DNA from: CAVUFH01 sp963740835
Lineage (GTDB): Bacteria; Actinomycetota; Acidimicrobiia; IMCC26256; PALSA-610
Reading direction: 5' to 3'
Assembly: GCA_963740835.1 (NCBI GenBank)
Contig: CAVUFH010000007.1
Span: 310,001-374,000 of the forward strand
DNA length: 64,000 nucleotides
Shown: one piece after another, positions 8,022 through 16,503 of the stretch
Layout: each line of letters opens with the position of its first letter
How positions within the stretch are numbered: the stretch's first letter is position 1
The notes under the pieces: model-generated
Database searches by the model: none
What the model saw: only the letters and a program-made list of their open reading frames with translations
Told to the model about the DNA's origin: nothing
Made by a program: the position numbers and the translations under genes

Positions 8022-8773
8022 GGATGCCGGCCGGCGCCGCGCCCGCCGTGTGCCAACATCGCTCGGTGGACGACCCCACCGGCGTGCTCCCCAACCCGAT
8101 CTGGCACGCGCTCGGAGGCGAGCAAGCCGCCGTCGCCGACACGGTCGGAACGGCCCGACGCTTCCGCGTCGACGTGTCGCCGTTCTGTGGCCTCCCTGAT
8201 ACGCCCACCGCCGACGACTGGGACGCATTGCGCACGCTCGTCGGCCCGGGCGAGACCGCGCTGATGCTGCGGGACGAGATCGTCCCGCCCGACCCGTGGG
8301 AAGCGACCTTCACGCTGACCGGTGTGCAGATGGTGTTCGACACGGGTGTGACCTCGAGCGCGCCGCGCGCCGATCCCGCGCAGTTCCCGATCGTCACGCT
8401 CGGCCGCGACGACGTCACCGACATGCTCGACCTGGTCGCTCGCACCGAACCCGGGCCGTTCACCCCGAGCACCATCGAGCTCGGCACCTACGTCGGCGTG
8501 CGCGTCGACGGTGCCCTCATCGCGATGGCGGGTGAGCGCATGCGGCCGCCCGGCTACACGGAGGTCAGCGCGGTGTGCACCGACCCCGAGTTCCGCGGCC
8601 GGGGGCTCGCCGCGTACCTCGTCGACGCGGTGATGGATCTCATCCGGGCGCGCGGTGAGACCCCGATCCTCCACGCCGCCGGTCACAACGGTGGCGCGAT
8701 CCGGCTCTACGAGCACCTCGGCTTCCGCCGCTCGCGCGCCGTGGTCGCGATGCTGTTGCGCGCGCCCGCCTGA
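8018..8773 (+). CDS. GNAT-family N-acetyltransferase
   Basis: Up to 251 residues. The acetyl-CoA-binding core is at the C-terminus, with VSAVCTDPEFRGRGLAAYLV supplying the (R/Q)xxGxG/A loop, and GAIRLYEHLGFRRS the last strand and helix. The N-terminal half, with LPNPIWHAL and RRFRVDVSPFCGL, matches a subfamily of unknown substrate. GTG 8018 overlaps the PIG-L stop; GTG 8066, giving MDDPTGVLPNPIW, is an equally good start and has CAACAT 6 bases upstream. The gene ends inside a strong hairpin and converges on the serine hydrolase gene. Confidence 0.85.
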   Translation: MRMPAGAAPAVCQHRSVDDPTGVLPNPIWHALGGEQAAVADTVGTARRFRVDVSPFCGLPDTPTADDWDALRTLVGPGETALMLRDEIVPPDPWEATFTLTGVQMVFDTGVTSSAPRADPAQFPIVTLGRDDVTDMLDLVARTEPGPFTPSTIELGTYVGVRVDGALIAMAGERMRPPGYTEVSAVCTDPEFRGRGLAAYLVDAVMDLIRARGETPILHAAGHNGGAIRLYEHLGFRRSRAVVAMLLRAPA

Positions 8774-8786
8774 GCGGGCGCGCGCA
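8757..8786. terminator. Strong hairpin between convergent genes
   Basis: A perfect 13-bp stem, TGCGCGCGCCCGC (8757-8769) and its complement (8774-8786), closes the tetraloop CTGA. The loop holds the GNAT stop codon. There is no T-tract. Its position between convergent genes suggests a two-way terminator. Confidence 0.6.
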
Positions 8787-8800
8787 CGACGAAGACGCGG

Positions 8801-9961
8801 CTACAACGCCGCGTAGCAGGCCTCGACGAGGTTCTGCGTGCGCGTGTCGCCCGCGAGCCCCATGGCCATCTTGTTCATGACGTACCCGAAGCCGAACTCG
8901 GCGTCGGGGTCAGCCCAGCCCATCGACCCGCCCGCACCGAAGTGCCCGAACGACTGCGGACCACCGAGCGTCATGATCGACGAGGGCAGCATGAACCCGA
9001 GTCCGAACTGGATGTCGAGACCCATCAGGATGACGTTCGGGCCGCGAGTCAGCTGCGTCGTCGCCCGCTTCAGCTGCTCGGGCGTCAACAGGCGGATGCC
9101 GTCGACCTCACCGACGCACGCGGCGTACATGCGCGCGATCGAGCGCGCGTCCGCGACACCGTTGGCCGCAGGTATCTCCGCGGCGCGCACGGCCCGGTCG
9201 TTCCAGACCGGCCCCTCGAAGGGGCCGCCTGCGCTCAGCGCCTTGCCGAGCATGGTGTCGGGACCCATGAACTGGGCGACCAACGCGCGCGTCGCTTCGT
9301 CCATGTTGTCTTCGCCACCGAGCCCCGACTGCGCGAGACGCGCGACGCGCGGCTCTTGCGACTCCGGCAGACCGATCCACAGGTCGAGCCCGAGCGGTGC
9401 CGCGACTTCGCCGTGCAGGTAGTCGCCGATGCGTCGCCCGCTGACGCGGCGGATCACTTCGCCGACGAGCCACCCGTACGTGACTGCGTGGTAGCCGTGC
9501 TGCGAGCCGGGGTCCCAGCTCGGCTTCTGCGCGGCGAGCGCGGTGACGGCCGGGTCCCAGGCGAGGGCGTCCTCGAGGGTCATCGCGCCTTCGATCCACG
9601 CCAGCCCCACTTGGTGTGACAGCAGGTAGGAGACGGGAACGTTCTCCTTGCCGTTCGCGCCGAACTCGGGCCAGTACTCGACCACGGGCGCGTCCACGTC
9701 GAGCGCGCCGGCCTGCGCGAGCTGGTTCGCGCACACGGCAGTCATGCCCTTCGTGGTGGAGAAGACGAGGATGATCGAGTCCTCTTCCCACGGGCGACCG
9801 GTGGTGACGTCGGCGACACCGCCCCAGAGGTCAACGACCTTCTGGCCGCGGTGGTACGCGGTGAAAGCCGCGCCGATCTCCTGCCCTTCGGCGAAGTTCC
9901 GCGCGAACGCGTCGCGCACACCGTCGAAGCCCGGTGCCGTCCAACCGTGCAGCTCGCTCAT
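8801..9961 (-). CDS. Beta-lactamase-fold serine hydrolase (class C/esterase EstB type)
   Basis: A 386-residue serine hydrolase of the PF00144 group. The nucleophile is in FSTTKGM (SxxK) near residue 69. The second catalytic Tyr is probably in the YHAVTYGW segment near residue 160, and the third motif region is near the C-terminus (GHFGAGGSMGWAD). No signal peptide is visible, so it is likely a cytosolic esterase or peptidase rather than a secreted beta-lactamase. ATG 9961 is preceded by TAGGGG 6 bases upstream, a weak leaderless box. Confidence 0.85.
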   Translation of the reverse strand: MSELHGWTAPGFDGVRDAFARNFAEGQEIGAAFTAYHRGQKVVDLWGGVADVTTGRPWEEDSIILVFSTTKGMTAVCANQLAQAGALDVDAPVVEYWPEFGANGKENVPVSYLLSHQVGLAWIEGAMTLEDALAWDPAVTALAAQKPSWDPGSQHGYHAVTYGWLVGEVIRRVSGRRIGDYLHGEVAAPLGLDLWIGLPESQEPRVARLAQSGLGGEDNMDEATRALVAQFMGPDTMLGKALSAGGPFEGPVWNDRAVRAAEIPAANGVADARSIARMYAACVGEVDGIRLLTPEQLKRATTQLTRGPNVILMGLDIQFGLGFMLPSSIMTLGGPQSFGHFGAGGSMGWADPDAEFGFGYVMNKMAMGLAGDTRTQNLVEACYAAL

Positions 9962-10000
9962 CGTCTCCCCCTACGCCGAGTCCTGCGGCACGCTAACGCA

Positions 10001-10051
10001 GGTTTCGGCGACAGACGACGACCGCGACGGTCGTGGATTGCCGCCAAAACC
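10001..10051. repeat. Nested palindromic repeat, copy 2
   Basis: A 51-bp member of the family, with outer ends GGTTTCGGCGACA and GCCGCCAAAACC and inner stem ACGACCG/CGGTCGT. It lies 8 bases past the typA stop and upstream of the serine hydrolase start. The inner stem differs from copy 1 but keeps pairing (ACGACCG with CGGTCGT), a compensatory change that argues for selection on structure. Confidence 0.82.
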
Positions 10052-10059
10052 CAAGTGAG

Positions 10060-11886
10060 TCAGCTGGTGCGGCCGGACTTGCGGCGGGCGCCGCGCTCGT
10101 TGCCATCGAACACGAGCTTGCGGAGCCGGACGCTCTTCGGCGTCACCTCGACGCACTCGTCTTCGGCGATGAACTCGAGCGCCTGCTCCAACGACATGAT
10201 GCGGGCGGGCACGAGCCGGACGAGATCGTCCGAGCCGGCGGCGCGATGGTTGGTGAGCTTCTTCTCCTTCGTCGGGTTCACGTCCATCTCGTCCGGACGC
10301 GAGTTCTCACCGACGATCATTCCTTCGTAGACCTCGACAGTGGGCCCGACGAGCATCGAGCCGCGCTCCTGCAGGTTCATCAGCGCGTACACGGTGGTCA
10401 TCCCGCGCCGGTCGGCGACGAGGCTGCCCGTGGGACGCGTGCGCAGCTCACCGAACCAGGGCGCGTACCCGTCGAACACGTGGTGCAACATTCCGGTGCC
10501 GCGCGTCTCGGTGAGGAACTCCGTGCGGAAACCGATGAGGCCGCGCGACGGCACGCGGAAGTCGAGCCGCACCCAACCGGTGCCGTGGTTGACCATCTGC
10601 TCCATGCGCCCCTTGCGCAGGGCAAGCAGCTGGGTCACGACGCCGACGTAGTCCTCGGGCACGTCGACGGTGAGCCGCTCGACGGGCTCGTGCAACTTGC
10701 CGTTGACCTCGCGGGTCACGACCTGCGGTTTACCGACCGTGAGCTCGAAGCCTTCGCGCCGCATCGTCTCGACGAGCACGGCGAGCTGCAACTCACCGCG
10801 TCCTTGCACTTCCCAAGTGTCGGGCCGTTCGGTCGGCAGCACGCGCAACGAGACGTTACCGACGAGCTCCGCGAGGAGGCGGTTCTCGAGCTGGCGCGCG
10901 GTGAGCTTGTTGCCGTCCTGGCCTGCGAGCGGCGACGTGTTGATGCCGATCGTCATCGACAGGCTCGGTTCGTCGACGGTGAGCGGCGGCAACGGGCGCG
11001 GATCGTCCACGTCGGCGAGGGTCTCGCCGATCGTGATCTCGGGGATGCCGGCGATCGCGATGATGTCGCCGGGTCCGGCTTCGTCGGCATCGACGCGGTC
11101 GAGTGCCTGCGTCATGTAGAGCTCGGTGATCTTCACCCGTTCGATCTCGCCGTTGATCCGACACCACGCGACCTGTTGCCCGCGCTTCACGATGCCGTTA
11201 CGCACGCGGCACAGCGCGAGCCGGCCGACGTAGGGCGACGCATCGAGGTTCGTGACCATCGCCTGGAACGGATGGCCTTCCTCGTACTCGGGCGCGGGGA
11301 TGTGCTGCAGGATCAGCTCGCACAACGGTTTGAGGTCGCTGCCCTCGACGTCCGCGTCCAGCGACGCCCAACCCGCGCGCGCGTTGGAATACACGATCGG
11401 GAACTCGATCTGGTGCTCGTCGGCGCCGAGGTCGATGAACAGCTCGTAGGTCTCGTCGAGCACTTCGGCGATGCGCGCGTCGGGGCGGTCGACCTTGTTG
11501 ATCACGAGGATGACGGGCAGGTGCGCTTCAAGGGCTTTGCGCAACACGAAGCGCGTCTGCGGCAACGGTCCCTCGCTCGCGTCGACGAGGAGGAGCACGC
11601 CGTCCACCATCGCGAGGCCGCGCTCGACCTCGCCCCCGAAGTCGGCGTGACCGGGCGTGTCGACGATGTTGAACGTCACGTCGCCGTACCGCACCGCGGT
11701 GTTCTTGGCGAGGATCGTGATTCCCTTCTCGCGTTCCAGGTCGTTCGAGTCCATGACGCGCTCGTTGACGTCCTGGTTCGCGCGGAAGGCGCCGGACTGC
11801 CACAGCAGGCCGTCGACGAGAGTGGTTTTGCCGTGGTCGACGTGTGCGACGATCGCGACGTTCCGCAGATCAGCGCGAACGGGCAT
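10060..11886 (-). CDS. typA: Translational GTPase TypA/BipA
   Basis: A 608-residue ribosome-binding GTPase of the elongation-factor family, linked to ribosome assembly and stress adaptation. Visible are the P-loop AHVDHGKTT near residue 14, the switch II DTPGHADFGGEV, and the guanine motif NKVDRPDAR, followed by EF-G-like domains and the TypA-specific C-terminus. Length and motifs match the family throughout. ATG 11886 lies 6 bases after TAGCCT, whose TAG is the stop codon of the upstream kinase gene, so typA can have its own leaderless transcript as well as readthrough. Copy 2 of the palindromic repeat follows the stop. Confidence 0.96.
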   Translation of the reverse strand: MPVRADLRNVAIVAHVDHGKTTLVDGLLWQSGAFRANQDVNERVMDSNDLEREKGITILAKNTAVRYGDVTFNIVDTPGHADFGGEVERGLAMVDGVLLLVDASEGPLPQTRFVLRKALEAHLPVILVINKVDRPDARIAEVLDETYELFIDLGADEHQIEFPIVYSNARAGWASLDADVEGSDLKPLCELILQHIPAPEYEEGHPFQAMVTNLDASPYVGRLALCRVRNGIVKRGQQVAWCRINGEIERVKITELYMTQALDRVDADEAGPGDIIAIAGIPEITIGETLADVDDPRPLPPLTVDEPSLSMTIGINTSPLAGQDGNKLTARQLENRLLAELVGNVSLRVLPTERPDTWEVQGRGELQLAVLVETMRREGFELTVGKPQVVTREVNGKLHEPVERLTVDVPEDYVGVVTQLLALRKGRMEQMVNHGTGWVRLDFRVPSRGLIGFRTEFLTETRGTGMLHHVFDGYAPWFGELRTRPTGSLVADRRGMTTVYALMNLQERGSMLVGPTVEVYEGMIVGENSRPDEMDVNPTKEKKLTNHRAAGSDDLVRLVPARIMSLEQALEFIAEDECVEVTPKSVRLRKLVFDGNERGARRKSGRTS

Positions 11887-11892
11887 CAGTGC

Positions 11893-11898
11893 AGGCTA
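11893..11898 (-). promoter_or_regulatory. typA -10 box built on the upstream stop codon
   Basis: On the minus strand TAGCCT ends 6 bases before the typA ATG. Its first three bases are the TAG stop of the kinase gene. The role is inferred from the pattern shared by many genes here. Confidence 0.5.
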
Positions 11899-12441
11899 CT
11901 GGCGCCCGTCCTCGGAACCCGCCTCGTCGGCGGTCACCGCGCTTGCGATCTGCTCGACGAGCTGTTGCACGTCGCTGCCGTCGGCGGGATGCACCACGAG
12001 CCGGGCGAGCTGCCCGTAGAGCGGCGCGCGCTCGGCGTGCTGCTTCGAGAGGACCGTGGCAAGGTCGTTCCCCATCGCGGGCCGGTTGTTCTGGCGGTGG
12101 AACCGGGCCACGAGGTCGTCGATCGGGGGATCCAGCCACACGACGAACTCGGCGCCGAGCCGCTCCCGGATCGCGCGCTCGGTGATCGCCGACGCCGGCG
12201 CGCTGATGACGGCCGGCTCGTCACGCGCGAGTGAGTCGAGGAGGGTGGCCGCCTCGTCGCGGTGCAGCTCGTCCATCCCGACCGCGGCGGCCAGCGCGTG
12301 CGCGGTCTGCCCGGTGCGCAGTTCCAGCTGCCGGTCGTTGTCCACGTACGGGCGGCCGAGCCGGCGCGCGAGCGGCACGCCGATGGTGGATTTTCCCGAG
12401 CCCATCAGCCCCATGAGCACCACGTGACGGGGTTTCGACAT
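11896..12441 (-). CDS. Shikimate-kinase-like P-loop kinase, atypical
   Basis: A 181-residue small kinase. The P-loop is GLMGSGKST near residue 11, and YVDNDRQLELRTGQT matches the shikimate kinase region that holds the substrate Asp and Arg. The following glycine-rich substrate motif of true shikimate kinases (GGG) is replaced by SAPASA. The product may therefore phosphorylate something other than shikimate, or be a divergent AroK. No aro genes are adjacent. ATG 12441 was chosen because the P-loop follows at the usual distance; a longer frame to 12579 would run into the csp promoter. The typA gene follows 9 bases downstream. Confidence 0.72.
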   Translation of the reverse strand: MSKPRHVVLMGLMGSGKSTIGVPLARRLGRPYVDNDRQLELRTGQTAHALAAAVGMDELHRDEAATLLDSLARDEPAVISAPASAITERAIRERLGAEFVVWLDPPIDDLVARFHRQNNRPAMGNDLATVLSKQHAERAPLYGQLARLVVHPADGSDVQQLVEQIASAVTADEAGSEDGRQ

Positions 12442-12550
12442 ATTTCTCCGGTTCAGTGATCGTGGTGGGCGGTCGGGATCCGAGCCGCTAAAGTCTCGGG
12501 CCGACGAGCGGGTACAGATAGACCGCTCGCGAAAGAAAAGAGCAGCTGCG

Positions 12551-12751
12551 TTGGCACAAGGCACCGTCAAGTTCTTCAACGCCGAGAAGGGTTACGGCTT
12601 CATCTCGCGCGAGGGAGACAAGGACATCTTCGTTCATTACTCCAACATCCAGGGCAACGGCTACAAGACCCTCGAAGAGGGTCAGGCAGTCGAGTTCGAC
12701 GTCGCCCCCGGACGCAAGGGCGACGAGGCCCAGAACGTCCGCGTCGTCTGA
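12551..12751 (+). CDS. Cold-shock domain protein (CspA family)
   Basis: A 66-residue single OB-fold RNA chaperone. The RNP1-like motif KGYGFIS and RNP2-like DIFVHYS are intact, and the protein begins MAQGTVKFFNAEKG like other actinobacterial CspA proteins. The start is TTG at 12551, accepted because the homologous N-terminus begins there. The gene is short and single, and is followed by a strong terminator hairpin, as expected for a highly expressed monocistronic gene. Confidence 0.95.
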   Translation: MAQGTVKFFNAEKGYGFISREGDKDIFVHYSNIQGNGYKTLEEGQAVEFDVAPGRKGDEAQNVRVV

Positions 12752-12783
12752 AAATCAGTCGAGACCTCGTCGTCTCAAGCGTC

Positions 12784-12812
12784 CGAGCCGCCGGCTTCCT
12801 GCCGGCGGCTCG
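12784..12812 (+). terminator. Terminator hairpin after the cold-shock gene
   Basis: A perfect 12-bp stem, CGAGCCGCCGGC (12784-12795) and its complement (12801-12812), with loop TTCCT, followed by a short TT. It lies 33 bases after the csp stop and before the convergent PAP2 gene. Confidence 0.75.
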
Positions 12813-12844
12813 TTCGCGTCCGGCTCGCGCAGGTTCGGCGCACG

Positions 12845-13732
12845 CTATGACGGCGGCACCGACGTCGGCGTGAGGTCGTCGACCCGTTCGGCCGCTTCCA
12901 CCGGCGCACCGAATCGCAGCAGCCGTCCGCCGAACGCGATCGCGCACAGCGCGAACCACGCCCAGCCCAACGCGAGGCCGGCGAGGACGTCGGTGAACCA
13001 GTGCACGCCGAGCAGCACCCGGGAGCAGGCGACCGCGGTTGCGATGCCGACCGCGATCCCCATGAGCGGCGCCTGCACTCGTGGCGATCGGGCTCGGCCC
13101 AGCAGCAGCGCACACGCGGCGTAAGTCGCCGCGGCCGCGGCGGAGTGTCCGCTTGGGAACGACGCGCCAGAGAAGCCCGCGAGTGGGTGGATGTCGGGCC
13201 GAGCGCGGTCGACAAGCACCTTGACGCCGTTGGCGATCACGTTCTGTCCGCCGACGACGAGCAGTAGGAAGAACGGGATCATGCGCACCGGCACGCGGCG
13301 GTACTCGATGAGCCCGACGACCACCGCGACGATGATCACGACCATCGTGCTGCCGACCTGCGTGATCGCGCGCAGCACTGACGTCGAGAGATCCGTGGCG
13401 TGCGATCCGCCCCACGTGGCGAAGCCGCGGTCGAGGCGCGCCAGGCCCGCGTTGGCGCGAACCATCCAGAACAACAAGCCGATCCCAAACGCACCGATCA
13501 CGACGATCGCGATGCCGACGGTGAGGAGCAACCCCGTAGCGACGGTCGGATCGACGCGTGCTCGCGCGAATGCGCGTGCGCCGCGGTTGCTGCGCAACTC
13601 GTGGCGAACGACCGCCGCGGTCGCCTTCGGCGACGCAGGGTCAAGGGAAGGGACCCGCCGAAACACTGCCGTCGCAAGCGCTGCGCACACGACCGACACC
13701 GCGGCCAGGAGGAGCAAAACCACTACATCCAT
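12845..13732 (-). CDS. PAP2-superfamily membrane phosphatase
   Basis: A 295-residue membrane protein of the type 2 phosphatidic acid phosphatase group. The three signature blocks are present: KVLVDRARPD, FPSGHS and SRVLLGVHWFTDV. Several hydrophobic helices surround them, so the active site faces the outer side of the membrane. Such enzymes dephosphorylate phosphatidate, diacylglycerol pyrophosphate or undecaprenyl pyrophosphate. ATG 13732 was chosen at the start of the first hydrophobic helix (MDVVVLLLL). The gene is divergent from a second PAP2 gene, with only 20-38 bp between starts. Confidence 0.88.
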   Translation of the reverse strand: MDVVVLLLLAAVSVVCAALATAVFRRVPSLDPASPKATAAVVRHELRSNRGARAFARARVDPTVATGLLLTVGIAIVVIGAFGIGLLFWMVRANAGLARLDRGFATWGGSHATDLSTSVLRAITQVGSTMVVIIVAVVVGLIEYRRVPVRMIPFFLLLVVGGQNVIANGVKVLVDRARPDIHPLAGFSGASFPSGHSAAAAATYAACALLLGRARSPRVQAPLMGIAVGIATAVACSRVLLGVHWFTDVLAGLALGWAWFALCAIAFGGRLLRFGAPVEAAERVDDLTPTSVPPS

Positions 13733-13770
13733 GTTTGCCCGCCGCTGAACCGGTGAAAACCCTCGAGGTG

Positions 13771-14601
13771 ATGACGAACCCGTCGACGGGCGCGGGCGCC
13801 GCCATTGGGGTGCAGGCTCCAACGCGGGGACGCACCGAACCCCCATCTCTGCGCGGGGACTCGAACGAACTGTTCGAGCCGCGCGCCGACGGGGTCGCCG
13901 AGCACGCCGCGACGCGCCTTTCGGGCCGCTCGCCGGTCGCAGCCGGTGCGGTCGTCGCGTTCGTCTCGTACCTCGTGCTCTCGGTCATGCTGCTCGCGCT
14001 CGGTTGGACGATGACGCGGGTGCTCTTCCACAACCAGCCGGCCGGCTGGGACCTCGGCGTGAATCGCTGGTTCGCGGACCATCGCAACGGGACCGCGAAC
14101 GATCTGACCCACATCGGGTCGAACGTCGCCGAGACCATCACGGTGATCGGCCTCGCGGCGGTGATCGTCGCGATCCTCGGGCTGCGGCGACGCTGGCACG
14201 CGATCGCGTTCCTCGTGACGGCGCTCGTGCTCGAAGTCACGGTGTTCTTGACCACGACGCTCCTCGTCGACCGGGACCGTCCCGCGGTCCAAAAGCTCGA
14301 TGCTGCGCCTCCGACCTCGAGCTTCCCATCGGGCCACACCGCGGCCGCGGTCGTGCTGTATGTCGGCGTCGCACTGATCGTGGCGACGAGCGTGCGCAAC
14401 CCTGTCGCGCGCGGGGTCGCTTGGGTGATCGCGGTGCTCGCGCCGGCGTTCGTCATCGTCTCGCGGCTGTACCGCGGGATGCACTTCCCCACGGACGTCG
14501 CCGCTGGGGTACTGCTCGGTGCGCTCGCGTTGGCCGCGTCGCTGCTCGTCGTGCGCACGGCCGTCGCGGTCGCGCACGGGAAGAAGGAGGTGGTCAGATG
14601 A
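13771..14601 (+). CDS. PAP2-superfamily membrane phosphatase, second copy
   Basis: A 276-residue protein with about 60 polar N-terminal residues, then membrane helices. PAP2 blocks are LLVDRDRPAV, SFPSGHTAA and SRLYRGMHFPTDV. It heads a four-gene run, PAP2, diacylglycerol kinase, YihY and PLD, in which the first pair and the last pair overlap by 4 bases. A role in phospholipid or lipid-carrier dephosphorylation is inferred from the neighbours. The start is ATG 13771; GTG 13753 and GTG 13768 are in-frame alternatives. It is only distantly similar to the divergent PAP2 protein, so this is not a recent duplication. Confidence 0.87.
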   Translation: MTNPSTGAGAAIGVQAPTRGRTEPPSLRGDSNELFEPRADGVAEHAATRLSGRSPVAAGAVVAFVSYLVLSVMLLALGWTMTRVLFHNQPAGWDLGVNRWFADHRNGTANDLTHIGSNVAETITVIGLAAVIVAILGLRRRWHAIAFLVTALVLEVTVFLTTTLLVDRDRPAVQKLDAAPPTSSFPSGHTAAAVVLYVGVALIVATSVRNPVARGVAWVIAVLAPAFVIVSRLYRGMHFPTDVAAGVLLGALALAASLLVVRTAVAVAHGKKEVVR

Positions 14602-15500
14602 CCTCCGTTGCCGTCATCGCGCACCAGGGGAAGTCGTTGGGTGGTGGACTCGGTGAGCTGCGCGAGCGGCTCGCGGCGCACGGCGTCTCCGATCCGATCT
14701 GGCACGAGGTGCCGAAGAGCAAGAAGGCGCCGAAGCGCGTCCGGAGCGCGATCGAGGACGGCGCCGACCTCGTATTCGTCTGGGGCGGCGACGGCATGGT
14801 GCAACGCTGCGTCAATGCGCTCGCGGGCAGTGAGGCCGCGGTTGCCATCGTCCCGGCGGGTACTGCGAACCTGCTCGCCTCCAACCTCGGCATCCCGAAG
14901 GACATCGATCACGCGGTGCGCATCGGGCTGCACGGCTCGCGCCGGCGCCTCGATCTCGGCCGCGTGAACGGCGAACGCTTCGCGGTCATGGCCGGTGCCG
15001 GCTTCGACGCCCGGATGATCCGTGATGCGGACCGCGGGATGAAGGACCGTGTCGGGCGGCTCGCGTACATCGTCACCGGCGCCAAGAATCTTCGTGGATC
15101 GCGCGTCCGCACGACGATTCGTGTGGACGGCGCGAAGTGGTTCGACGACGAAGCGAGCTGCGTATTGGTCGGCAACGTCGGCAAGATCCTCGGCGGCATC
15201 GAAGCGTTCGAGAACGCGAGTCCTGATGACGGTCGACTCGAGCTCGGTGTGGTGACCGCTGATGGTCTGATGCAGTGGGCGCGCGCGCTGGGCCGCACCG
15301 CGGTCGGGCACGCCGAGAAGTCGCCGTTCGTCCACACGACGAGTGCGAAACGGATCGACGTCACCATGGCGAAGGCCACGCCGTACGAGCTCGATGGGGG
15401 CGACCGCACTTCCACGAAGCGGCTGAAGATCCGCGTCGAGCCGGCCGCGATCGCGATCTGCGTCCCGGACCGAGCCGACCGGCCCGCGAGCCCGCAGTGA
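14598..15500 (+). CDS. Diacylglycerol kinase-family lipid kinase
   Basis: A 300-residue soluble or peripheral kinase of the DAGK_cat/NAD-kinase-like fold, using ATP to phosphorylate diacylglycerol or a related lipid. The nucleotide motif WGGDGMVQ is near residue 63. The AIVPAGTANLLASNLGIP segment is the usual second block, with the C-terminal beta domain after it. Its ATG overlaps the PAP2 stop as ATGA. A kinase and a phosphatase that act in opposite directions on the same lipid pool are thus cotranscribed. Confidence 0.9.
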   Translation: MTSVAVIAHQGKSLGGGLGELRERLAAHGVSDPIWHEVPKSKKAPKRVRSAIEDGADLVFVWGGDGMVQRCVNALAGSEAAVAIVPAGTANLLASNLGIPKDIDHAVRIGLHGSRRRLDLGRVNGERFAVMAGAGFDARMIRDADRGMKDRVGRLAYIVTGAKNLRGSRVRTTIRVDGAKWFDDEASCVLVGNVGKILGGIEAFENASPDDGRLELGVVTADGLMQWARALGRTAVGHAEKSPFVHTTSAKRIDVTMAKATPYELDGGDRTSTKRLKIRVEPAAIAICVPDRADRPASPQ

Positions 15501-15525
15501 GCACCCAGGCGCAGACCGGAGCTGT

Positions 15526-16503
15526 ATGAGCACCGCGGCGCCGGTTCCCGAGACGTGGGAGTTGACCGGTGACGACGCGCGGCAGCTCCTGCTGTCCACC
15601 GGCCGCCGTCATCTGCTGCGGGACGCGTTCATGCGGCTGCGCTCGGCCGACGGCTTCAGTCACGCGCGTTCGCTCGCGTACTGCGTCTCACTCGTGCTCG
15701 TACAGGCGATCATCGCGTTCGTCGGCCTCGGCACCGCGCTCGGCAAGACCGGCACCAGCGACATGATCGTCCGGTCGCTGCGCGCCGCGGTGCAGGGCCC
15801 CGCGGGCGAGTTCCTCACGTCGGCGGTGCTCCAAGCGCAAGCCGCGGGCGCGACGCACCAATACGCCGGCCTGATCTTCGGTCTCGTCGGCGCCGTCATC
15901 ACCGGCACGACACTGATGGGACAGTTCGAGCGCGCGCTCAACCGCATCTACGGCATCGAACAGGACCGCCCGTCGTTGCAGAAGTACGGGCGGGCGTGTG
16001 TGCTCGCGATCACCACCGGGTTGCTCGCCGCCCTCGCGTTCATCTCGCTCACGTTCGGCAAGCAGATCGGCGACGGATTCAGCGACCAGGCGGTTGCAAC
16101 CGTGTGGGCGGTCGTGCGCTGGCCGCTCGCGCTGGTGTTGATCATGGGCGCCACCGCGCTGCTCTTCCGCGCGTCGCCGCGCCGGCACCAGCCGACGTGG
16201 TCGTGGCTCGCGTTCGGCGCTTCGGTGTCGGTGCTGCTGTGGGCCTTGGTCACGGTCGGCCTGGGTTGGTGCTTCCGGTTGAGCTCGTCGTTCGGCGACA
16301 CGTACGGCCCGCTCGCGGGCATCGTCGCGCTGTTGCTCTGGGCGCTGCTCTCGTCGGTCGTGGTGCTGTACGGCGCGGCGGTCGCCGCGCAGCTCGAAGC
16401 GGTCCGTGCCGGCGCACCCGCACCGAAGGACATGGAGAAGGTCGCGCACTCGGAGCCCGAGAGCGACGCGTCACTGGTGGCGGCCGCGGCGGATCCGACG
16501 TGA
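15526..16503 (+). CDS. YihY/BrkB-like inner membrane protein
   Basis: A 325-residue protein with about six hydrophobic helices, typical of the YihY (formerly ribonuclease BN) family of unknown function; some members are suspected lipid transporters. The cytosolic N-terminus (residues 1-45) and the acidic C-terminal tail are polar. The family-typical amphipathic loop includes FERALNRIYGIEQDRPS. Its place between a lipid kinase and a cardiolipin-synthase-like protein supports a membrane-lipid role. The stop overlaps the next GTG as GTGA. Confidence 0.82.
   Translation: MSTAAPVPETWELTGDDARQLLLSTGRRHLLRDAFMRLRSADGFSHARSLAYCVSLVLVQAIIAFVGLGTALGKTGTSDMIVRSLRAAVQGPAGEFLTSAVLQAQAAGATHQYAGLIFGLVGAVITGTTLMGQFERALNRIYGIEQDRPSLQKYGRACVLAITTGLLAALAFISLTFGKQIGDGFSDQAVATVWAVVRWPLALVLIMGATALLFRASPRRHQPTWSWLAFGASVSVLLWALVTVGLGWCFRLSSSFGDTYGPLAGIVALLLWALLSSVVVLYGAAVAAQLEAVRAGAPAPKDMEKVAHSEPESDASLVAAAADPT

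Noticed and set aside
8801..9961. An antibiotic-resistance beta-lactamase
   Set aside because: No signal peptide, and the sequence fits the broad esterase/peptidase branch of the fold rather than a secreted class C enzyme.
10033..12234. A 733-codon open frame opposite typA
   Set aside because: Shadow of typA and the kinase gene; low-complexity His/Arg/Asp composition and no motifs.
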